DNA of 40,665 nucleotides, taken from NCBI GenBank assembly GCA_020433805.1, contig JAGRBZ010000022.1, forward strand, positions 1 through 40,665, given 5' to 3'. Under the pieces are notes generated by a model, which did no database searches, was not told the DNA's origin, and worked only from the letters and a program-made list of their open reading frames with translations. The position numbers and the translations under genes were made by a program. Positions 34,594 to 40,665 of the stretch are shown here, piece after piece (position 1 is the stretch's first letter; each line of letters opens with the position of its first letter). Source of the stretch: Anaerolineae bacterium (GTDB taxonomy: Bacteria > Chloroflexota > Anaerolineae > 4572-78 > J111).

Positions 34594-35304
34594 CTACCCA
34601 TTCCCACCAACATCCGCAAACTTATAGCCAACGCCCCAAACCGCCAGAATATACTGCGGATGGGTGGGGTCGGGTTCTATTTTTTTTCGCAGCCGCCGCA
34701 CGTGAACGGTGACGGTTCCCGTATCGCCGTAAAAGTCATAGCCCCACACCTGACTCAGCAACTCTTCGCGGGTAAATACCTGCCCCGGTCTTTCGGCCAA
34801 TGCCCGCAACAGATCAAATTCCTTAACCGTCAACTCCACAGGTTGACCCTTAACCGTGACCATCCGGGTAGCCTGATCGATTGTTAGATCGCCCCGTTTG
34901 ATGCTGGTTTCCTGGTTTGCCTTACCCTGGAGACCGGTACCACGCCGTAGTACGGCTTTGACTCGTGCGGTTACTTCTCTAGGGCTGAATGGTTTGGTCA
35001 CGTAGTCATCCGCACCAAGTTCAAGACCAAAGACCCGATCGCTTTCCTCATCGCGAGAGGTAAGCATAATAATGGGGATGGACCACCGCTCTCGGATCAT
35101 TCTGGTTAGTTCCAGTCCTCCCATCTTCGGCATCATTAAATCAAGAACGATTAAATCGGGCTGACGGCGCATGATTCTGGCTAATGCTGCTTCGCCATCC
35201 GTGGCGGTGTTGACAAAATATCCGGCCCGCTCGAGATATAATTTGATCACGTCTCGGATATCTGCCTCATCATCAACAACTAAAATAGACTGCTTTGTCT
35301 CCAT
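34594..35304 (-). CDS. OmpR/PhoB-family response regulator
   Basis: This 236-residue protein has a receiver domain (about 5-118) with the acidic pair Asp11-Asp12, phospho-acceptor Asp55 in 'IVLDLMMPK' and Lys in 'VTKPFSPRE'. A winged-helix DNA-binding domain follows (about 135-230), with 'LTVKEFDLLRALAERPGQVFTREELLSQVWGYDFYGDTGTVTVHVRRLRKKI' as its signature. AGGGG lies seven bases before the ATG. No histidine kinase gene is adjacent, so it is an orphan. The kinase pair at 22476-30268 lacks an output regulator and is a possible partner. Regulators of this type bind 11-bp direct repeats such as those at 22319-22362 and 37678-37721. Confidence 0.93.
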   Translation of the reverse strand: METKQSILVVDDEADIRDVIKLYLERAGYFVNTATDGEAALARIMRRQPDLIVLDLMMPKMGGLELTRMIRERWSIPIIMLTSRDEESDRVFGLELGADDYVTKPFSPREVTARVKAVLRRGTGLQGKANQETSIKRGDLTIDQATRMVTVKGQPVELTVKEFDLLRALAERPGQVFTREELLSQVWGYDFYGDTGTVTVHVRRLRKKIEPDPTHPQYILAVWGVGYKFADVGGNG

Positions 35305-35872
35305 CTATCCCCTCCCCAAATAAATATTATCAACTTCACCGTAACGATGTGGGCAAAACTATCACTTATAAGCAAACTTAACAGCAATTGAAACATAAGA
35401 GATAGTATCAGTGGCAAATCTATGTTAAGGGACGAATAGCCAAAGGGATATTCACTTCCAGGCTATTATCCCTGATATCCAGAGAGCATGTGTCATACGT
35501 TAGGATGTATATGGTCGTCGTGCGTTCAAAACAAGGTGGGTGCGATCATCAACGGGGTCTGGAGTGAAGGGAAAACACGGTGTATACGGCTTAGAGCGAC
35601 CGCGTTTCGTCAAACAAAAGCGAGTCGGGTTGTAATAGACTATTTGTTTAGGACAACGGAGAGGTGTAGCTAGCTTCTCTGAGTTTTTAGCGTTTAACCT
35701 AATTTGGACTTTTTAAATGTTGGGTAGTTTCTTTTAATCAACTTCCTCGTTTTACCCGGTGTTGGGCGTGACAAGGGATAAGAATACAATATTAACCTGC
35801 GTACTCCATAATCCCAAACCAACGATAATGCAGTCTACCACCATTCTTACAGGATGCAATCCGCAACCGCCT
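35305..35872. other. Intergenic stretch before the insertion sequence
   Basis: About 570 bases between the OmpR-type regulator and the insertion sequence. Small open frames are present but none has a credible start site or domain. The promoter of the regulator must lie at its left end (GATAAT on the minus strand near 35325 is a weak candidate). I see no large hairpin. Confidence 0.4.
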
Positions 35873-35884
35873 CCTTTTCAATCT
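35873..35884. repeat. Target site duplication, left copy
   Basis: CCTTTTCAATCT here is repeated exactly at 37529-37540, immediately outside the two ends of the insertion sequence. Twelve bases is within the range known for the IS4 family. Confidence 0.9.
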
Positions 35885-35963
35885 CACTGCCATTAAGTTA
35901 GTGACTGACATTAGCCCCCCTAACCCCCCAAAGGGGGGAATTTGACGCCTTTCTCCCCCCGTT

Positions 35964-35985
35964 GGGCTTATGGTTACACATAAGT
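35964..35985. repeat. Subterminal 22-bp inverted repeat of the insertion sequence, left copy
   Basis: The sequence beginning GGGCTTATGGTTACACATAA is repeated as a perfect inverted copy at 37470-37491. It lies about 80 bases inside the left end. It may bind transposase or, in RNA, pair to limit read-through expression of the transposase. Confidence 0.85.
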
Positions 35986-36081
35986 AGAGCAAGTAGAGAA
36001 TAAGGAGAAGATTACCCTAAACCAAGAAAGAACGATAAGATAGAGAGCAAATACAATAAAACAAAGGAAAGCCAAAAACGA

Positions 36082-37461
36082 ATGGGTGAACAAGTAAGAA
36101 ACTGGGTCGATGAAGAAATGGCAAGTCTGAAACTAGGCGACGAACGGTTGGAAAAGCGGGTTCGGAAAATCATCAGTGACTTTAGTCAAAATCCAACAGG
36201 GTCGATACCGGAATTCTGTGGCGACCGGGCGGCAACCCAGGCGACCTATAACTTACTGAGCCAGAAAAATCTCAAGGCCCAAGCCATTCCAGCGGCGCAA
36301 CGGCAAGCGACGGTGAAGCGGATCGAACAGGGCGGCTATCCACTGATCCTGGCCGTACAAGATACAACCGAGTTCAACTACAGTCATCATCCGGCCACCA
36401 CAGGCTTGGGACCGCTAGACCACCCGCGCTATCAAGGATTTTTTACACACACCACCCTGGCGGTCACCCCTGAGGGCTTGCCCCTGGGCTTGTTAGCACA
36501 AGAAAGTTGGGTTCGAGATAAACCTCAACCCGATCAGAAACAAGCGCGTGCCGCGCGACCCATTGAGCAGAAAGAGAGCTACAAGTGGTTTAAGGGACTG
36601 GATCAAGGCACAACTAATTTTCCGGCAGGTGTGTCTGTTCTAACTATCTCTGACCAAGAAAGTGACATCTTTCAGTACTTTGTCCATCCTCGTCCGCCGC
36701 AAGTCGATGTCCTGGTTCGAGCCTGGCGGGAGCGGCAGGTTGAGGCCGAGGTCAGCTCTTTATGGGCTACCATCCAGAGCAGCCCTGTGCAGGGACTGGT
36801 CGAAGTCGAGGTCACCGCCACTCCAAAACGGGTAGGTCGACTGGCTCGCTGCCAGGTTTATTACAAACAAGTCACCTTGAAACCCCCTCAAAAACGACCA
36901 GGACTACCACCTGACCTAAAACCGGTCACCTTGGGGGCTGTTTTAATCCGAGAAATGAACGCGCCAAAGGGAAGCAAGGCCATTGAATGGTTGTTGCTAA
37001 CCACCTGGCACATTGCCAGCTTTGAGCAAGCTTGCCAACTGATTGAATTCTACAGTCGCCGCTGGCTGATTGAACGCTTTCACTTTGTCCTCAAAAGTGG
37101 CTGTGCCTTGGAACAACGACAATTGAAGAAAGAGTTTCGCTTGGAGCGCTTTCTCCTGCTGGCTAATGTCGTGGCTTGGCGCTTGTTGTGGCTGACCTAT
37201 CTGGGCCGGATCAATCCCGATTTACCCTGTAGCGTCGCTTTAGACGATGCTGAGTGGCAAGCTCTCTATTGTTTTATCCATAAAACCGCGATTGCCCCCC
37301 AACAGCCGCCGTCTATCCACCAAGCCCTGTCTTGGATTGCTCAGTTAGGTGGTTTTCTGGGCCGCAAATCGGATGGTTCACCCGGTGTTAAAGTTCTCTG
37401 GCGCGGTTGGCGTCGTCTGTTCGATATTACTCAAGCTTGGCTCATTTTTAACTCCTCCTAA
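36082..37461 (+). CDS. IS4-family transposase (Tn5-like)
   Basis: This 459-residue DDE transposase is of normal IS50/Tn5 length. The N-terminal 60 residues ('LGDERLEKRVRKII', 'GSIPEFCGDRAATQATYNLL') match the Tn5-type DNA-binding domain. Catalytic Asp94 is in 'VQDTTEFNY', Asp191 in 'ISDQESDI' and Glu331 within the intact YREK signature (Tyr324, Arg327, Glu331, Lys338). These positions are close to Asp97, Asp188 and Glu326 of Tn5 transposase. AAAGGAAAG lies about ten bases before the ATG. No inhibitor-type internal start is evident from sequence alone. Confidence 0.93.
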   Translation: MGEQVRNWVDEEMASLKLGDERLEKRVRKIISDFSQNPTGSIPEFCGDRAATQATYNLLSQKNLKAQAIPAAQRQATVKRIEQGGYPLILAVQDTTEFNYSHHPATTGLGPLDHPRYQGFFTHTTLAVTPEGLPLGLLAQESWVRDKPQPDQKQARAARPIEQKESYKWFKGLDQGTTNFPAGVSVLTISDQESDIFQYFVHPRPPQVDVLVRAWRERQVEAEVSSLWATIQSSPVQGLVEVEVTATPKRVGRLARCQVYYKQVTLKPPQKRPGLPPDLKPVTLGAVLIREMNAPKGSKAIEWLLLTTWHIASFEQACQLIEFYSRRWLIERFHFVLKSGCALEQRQLKKEFRLERFLLLANVVAWRLLWLTYLGRINPDLPCSVALDDAEWQALYCFIHKTAIAPQQPPSIHQALSWIAQLGGFLGRKSDGSPGVKVLWRGWRRLFDITQAWLIFNSS

Positions 37462-37469
37462 CTTACCTC

Positions 37470-37491
37470 ACTTATGTGTAACCATAAGCCC
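37470..37491. repeat. Subterminal 22-bp inverted repeat of the insertion sequence, right copy
   Basis: Perfect inverted copy of 35964-35985, starting nine bases after the transposase stop codon. Confidence 0.85.
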
Positions 37492-37528
37492 TTTGGGGGG
37501 CCGGGGGGGGCTTAACTTAATGGCAGTG

Positions 37529-37540
37529 CCTTTTCAATCT
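37529..37540. repeat. Target site duplication, right copy
   Basis: CCTTTTCAATCT, identical to 35873-35884. Confidence 0.9.
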
Positions 37541-37677
37541 TTCCCCGTAACTACTCAGGTGCCTGACACTTTTACTCAAATCGAGAACATTGAATGGAAT
37601 ACAACGCTGCTATTACCACAATTAAGTGCCAGTCACCTTGTTTGCTGAATAAATACCTTTCTCCGCTGTTCGATTAG

Positions 37678-37735
37678 ATCGTTTATCGTTTTGTAAGAGT
37701 TTAATAACCGCTTTGCAAGAAATCTCTTCTATACT
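37678..37735 (+). promoter_or_regulatory. 11-bp direct-repeat operator and promoter of the glycoside hydrolase gene
   Basis: Four 11-base units start at 37678, 37689, 37700 and 37711: ATCGTTTATCG, TTTTGTAAGAG, TTTAATAACCG and CTTTGCAAGAA. The -10 hexamer TATACT (37730-37735) is 19 bases from the start of the fourth unit, as at 22319-22376. The usual -35 position falls at the junction of units three and four with no consensus, consistent with activator dependence. Confidence 0.55.
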
Positions 37736-37795
37736 CATTTCTAGAAAGAAAGAGCAATATAAATGGTATCTACAATTTATCCAAGGGAGAGACAC

Positions 37796-40528
37796 ATGAC
37801 TCAAACCGCAGAACACAAACGCCTGATTGCTTACCGAGAACGCGAATCGCATTGGAAAAATTGGGGGCCTTACCTCAGCGAGCGAGCCTGGGGTACCGTG
37901 CGTGAAGATTACAGCGAAGGCGGCACGGCCTGGGATTTTTTCCCCCACGACCACGCCCGCAGTCGCGCTTATCGCTGGAATGAAGATGGCCTGGCCGGGA
38001 TTAGCGACCGCTACCAGTATCTCTGTTTTGCTCTGGCTCTATGGAATGGGCACGACTCCATCCTTAAAGAGCGACTTTTTGGGCTGACCGGTTCAGAAGG
38101 TAATCACGGTGAAGATGTCAAAGAGTATTACTTTTACTTGGACAGCACGCCCACCCACAGCTATATGAAAATGCTCTACAAATATCCCCAGCAAGCTTTT
38201 CCTTATGAGGATTTGGTGGCGGAAAACGGACGGCGTGGTTTTACCGATTTTGAATATGAGTTGCTCGATACGAATATCTTTGCCGACGATCGTTATTTTG
38301 ACGTGGTTGTTACGTATGCCAAAGCGACTGAAAATGACATTCTTATTCACATTAGCGTAACCAATCGGGGTCCGGAAACCGCTGCGTGCTCTATCTTGCC
38401 CACCCTCTGGTATCGCAACACCTGGAGTTGGGGTTATGAGGCCGGCCCGATGGGTGATGTCCATGATCGGCCAATGCTACAACAAGTTGATGGTTCGGCG
38501 GGGGTATTGGCGGTCGAGGCCGATCATCCGGCTCAGGGAACCTATTACTTGTACGCCGACAAGGCCGACCAACTCATTTTCACCGAGAATGAGACAAACT
38601 CGGCCCGGCTGTTCGGTGATGAACAAGGCAGCTTGTATACCAAAGATAGCTTCCATCGCTATATCATCAATAATGAAGTCAAGGCTGTCAATCCCGCCAA
38701 AACCGGGTCTAAAGCTGCTGCCGTTTATCAAGTTGAAATCGAACCCGGCGCAACATACACGGTGCGTCTCCGACTCTCCCACAGTGTTCAGCAAACTCCT
38801 TTTGGGGACTTTGATGCGATCTTTCAGCAGCGCTTGGCCGAGGCTGATGAATTTTATGCAGCCATCCAGTCGCCTCACTTAAGTGACGATGAAAAGCGGG
38901 TGCAGCGTCAGGCTTTTGCCGGAATGCTCTGGTCTAAGCAAATGTACTATTTCGATATCGAACAATGGCTTGAGGGCGATCCAAACGGTTGGCCGCCTCC
39001 ACAGAGTCGGAAGTTTGGGCGCAACAAAGATTGGCAGCATCTCAACAATTTCGATGTTATCTCGATGCCGGATAAATGGGAGTACCCCTGGTACGCCGCC
39101 TGGGATTTGGCTTTTCACTGCATTCCCCTGGCCATCATCGACGCCGATTTCGCCAAACGCCAGTTGGAGTTGATAACCCGCGAATGGTATATGCACGCCA
39201 ACGGCCAATTGCCGGCCTATGAGTGGGCCTTTGGCGACGTTAACCCGCCGGTTCACGCCTGGGCTACCTGGCGAACGTACCAAATCGATGCCAAGCAGAG
39301 CGGCCAGCCGGATACGACCTTTCTTAAAGGTATCTTTCATAAGCTCCTGCTTAACTTTACCTGGTGGGTTAATCGCAAAGATGAGGAAGGTAACAATATC
39401 TTTCAAGGCGGTTTCCTCGGACTGGATAACATCAGCCTGTTCGACCGCAGCGCAATGCTGCCCATCGGCGGCCATATCGATCAATCGGACGGCACGGCAT
39501 GGATGGGCTTCTACAGCCTGGGTATGATGCAAATTGCCTTGGAATTGGCGAAAGAAGAGCCTGTTTATCAAGACCTGGCAACCAAATTTTTTGAACATTT
39601 CCTGAGTATCGCTAATGCGATGATTGACATCGGCGGACGGGGCATCAGGCTTTGGGATGAAGAAGATAGCTTTTTCTATGACGCCCTCCATCTGCCGGAT
39701 GATCGGATCGAGCCGCTCAAGGTGCGGTCGCTGGTCGGGCTAATGCCGCTATTGGCCGTAGAAACGTTGGACCCGGATTTATTAGAAACAATGCCGGACT
39801 TTAACCGGCGTATGCATTGGTTCACCGAGAATCGACCCCACTTGAGTACTTGTATGGCCAGCATCGACGAACCCGGTGTGGGGCAGCGCCATCTTGTCTC
39901 TATTCTAACCAAAGAGCGGTTGATCGGTGTCTTGCGCACCATGCTCGACGAAAATGAGTTTTTGTCAGACTATGGCATTCGTTCCATTTCCAAAGTTTAC
40001 GAAACGCCCTACACCCTCAATCTCAACGGCCAAAGCTTCAGCATCAATTATCAGCCGGCCGAGTCACAGAGCGGTTTGTTTGGCGGCAACTCCAACTGGC
40101 GCGGGCCAATTTGGTTTCCCATCAACTACCTCATTATCGAATCGCTGCAAAAGTTCCATCATTACTACGGCGATGACCTCAGGGTTGAATGTCCCACCGG
40201 CTCAGGGCAAATGATGAACTTAGATGAGGTAGCCCGCGAGTTGTCACAACGTCTCACCCGCCTTTTCCTACGCAACGGTGATGGACAACGCCCCATCTAC
40301 GGCGGCCTAACCACCTTTCAAAACGACCCACACTGGCGCGACCTTATTCTATTCAACGAATATTTTCACGGCGACAACGGCGCAGGATTGGGCGCTAGCC
40401 ATCAAACTGGCTGGACCGGCCTGGTTGCCAAATTGATCCAGCAGTTAGGGGACATAAATAGGCCCCAAGCAGATGAAATAATGAAAGTGTCATTGCCAAG
40501 CACCAGCCAAGCAATTCTCCAACGTTGA
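37796..40528 (+). CDS. GH63/MGH1-like glycoside hydrolase (glucosidase)
   Basis: This 910-residue protein has an N-terminal beta-rich part (about 10-370) and an (alpha/alpha)6-type barrel (about 375-900). The barrel has '[12 protein letters not shown]' (Asp544 region), '[23 protein letters not shown]', '[25 protein letters not shown]' and '[25 protein letters not shown]' (Glu855). These are hallmarks of the MGH1-like/GH63 superfamily, which cleaves alpha-glucosides or alpha-mannosyl compounds. No signal peptide is seen, so it is cytoplasmic and may act on a compatible solute or storage sugar. I choose the ATG at 37796 because AAGGGAGA lies about six bases upstream. The substrate is not determinable from sequence here. 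Confidence 0.88.
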   Translation: MTQTAEHKRLIAYRERESHWKNWGPYLSERAWGTVREDYSEGGTAWDFFPHDHARSRAYRWNEDGLAGISDRYQYLCFALALWNGHDSILKERLFGLTGSEGNHGEDVKEYYFYLDSTPTHSYMKMLYKYPQQAFPYEDLVAENGRRGFTDFEYELLDTNIFADDRYFDVVVTYAKATENDILIHISVTNRGPETAACSILPTLWYRNTWSWGYEAGPMGDVHDRPMLQQVDGSAGVLAVEADHPAQGTYYLYADKADQLIFTENETNSARLFGDEQGSLYTKDSFHRYIINNEVKAVNPAKTGSKAAAVYQVEIEPGATYTVRLRLSHSVQQTPFGDFDAIFQQRLAEADEFYAAIQSPHLSDDEKRVQRQAFAGMLWSKQMYYFDIEQWLEGDPNGWPPPQSRKFGRNKDWQHLNNFDVISMPDKWEYPWYAAWDLAFHCIPLAIIDADFAKRQLELITREWYMHANGQLPAYEWAFGDVNPPVHAWATWRTYQIDAKQSGQPDTTFLKGIFHKLLLNFTWWVNRKDEEGNNIFQGGFLGLDNISLFDRSAMLPIGGHIDQSDGTAWMGFYSLGMMQIALELAKEEPVYQDLATKFFEHFLSIANAMIDIGGRGIRLWDEEDSFFYDALHLPDDRIEPLKVRSLVGLMPLLAVETLDPDLLETMPDFNRRMHWFTENRPHLSTCMASIDEPGVGQRHLVSILTKERLIGVLRTMLDENEFLSDYGIRSISKVYETPYTLNLNGQSFSINYQPAESQSGLFGGNSNWRGPIWFPINYLIIESLQKFHHYYGDDLRVECPTGSGQMMNLDEVARELSQRLTRLFLRNGDGQRPIYGGLTTFQNDPHWRDLILFNEYFHGDNGAGLGASHQTGWTGLVAKLIQQLGDINRPQADEIMKVSLPSTSQAILQR

Positions 40529-40549
40529 GAACGGCTTCTCTCCTTCTAG

Positions 40550-40575
40550 CCTGCCCTGAGCGTAGTCGAATGGGG
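40550..40575. repeat. Dispersed repeat with CCCTGAGCGTAGTCGAA core
   Basis: The core resembles widespread intergenic repeats with CTGAGC and TCGAA words and is related in type to the hairpin at 30538-30573. It lies shortly after the glycoside hydrolase stop codon. The last 90 bases of the window hold nothing else I recognise. Confidence 0.4.
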
Positions 40576-40665
40576 CGCTCGTCGTGACATGAACAACCTT
40601 TATTTTCAAAGAAGTCTGGCAGTCTCAATTGAGACGACACCGAGAATGAAAATTGTTACCTTATG

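Larger units (their letters stand above)
35885..37528 (+). mobile_element. Complete IS4-family insertion sequence (1644 bp)
   Basis: The ends are perfect 16-bp inverted repeats, CACTGCCATTAAGTTA at 35885-35900 and its reverse complement at 37513-37528. They are flanked by a 12-bp target duplication. Inside are G/C-rich tracts, a 22-bp perfect subterminal inverted repeat (35964-35985 / 37470-37491) and one intact transposase gene. All catalytic residues are present and the duplication has no mismatch, so insertion was recent and the element may be active. It landed in noncoding DNA between the OmpR-type regulator and the glycoside hydrolase gene. Confidence 0.92.

Noticed and set aside
35488..35673. 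Plus-strand open frame of 61 codons upstream of the insertion sequence
   Set aside because: No ribosome-binding site, no recognisable domain and unusual residue composition for this genome.
35792..37540. A gene disrupted by the insertion sequence
   Set aside because: Joining the flanks at the target duplication gives no open frame with recognisable coding sense on either strand, so the target appears to be noncoding.

Overview
The window looks like part of a chromosome from an uncultured or lightly studied Chloroflexota bacterium (Anaerolineae-like). This is inferred from the gene repertoire: Ser/Thr-kinase receptors with SH3/PA14/PKD ectodomains, NBR1-type Ig domains behind Pro-Thr linkers, AI-2E and DUF1269 paralogues, and a giant kinase-AAA-GAF-histidine-kinase hybrid. 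Intergenic DNA also carries many iterated-word repeats. No rRNA, tRNA or CRISPR array was seen.

Layout. 1-6580 (minus strand): four surface or exported proteins, namely a solute-binding/NBR1-Ig/META fusion, a small holin-like membrane protein, a WG-repeat protein and a ricin-type lectin. 6671-11733 (minus): a tight five-gene envelope operon (DUF4203-like, YugP-like zinc protease, AI-2E permease, SPFH/Band 7, second AI-2E permease). 11883-21653: a cluster with three DUF1269 proteins, a NarL/LuxR-type response regulator, a BrkB/YihY membrane protein, a predicted pseudokinase receptor and an APC-USP-DUF389 fusion. 22406-30268: a short leader ORF, a 2211-residue hybrid signalling protein and a REC-histidine kinase overlapping it by 4 bases. 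30269-31402: no confident gene, but dense repeats and a frameshifted remnant. 31403-34394 (minus): an A+T-richer accessory island with an Nmad3 protein and partner, a TumE-like toxin-antitoxin pair and a DUF433/DUF5615 pair. 34594-35304: an OmpR-family regulator. 35885-37528: a complete IS4-family insertion sequence with 16-bp terminal repeats and a 12-bp target duplication. 37796-40528: a GH63/MGH1-like glycoside hydrolase.

The most notable observation is regulatory. Four promoters in the DUF1269/BrkB/pseudokinase cluster share one architecture: a 14-bp box, 8 bp, a 20-bp box, exactly 20 bp, then TACAAT or TAGAAT. The spacer sequences differ although the spacing is fixed. Two of the four are divergent arms of one palindromic element between brkB and the pseudokinase gene, and one drives the operon that contains the NarL-type regulator. 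This suggests a self-regulated envelope or stress regulon. A second shared architecture (four 11-bp units, with a -10 hexamer 19 bp from the start of the fourth) precedes both the giant hybrid kinase and the glycoside hydrolase, and may be read by the OmpR-family regulator between them.
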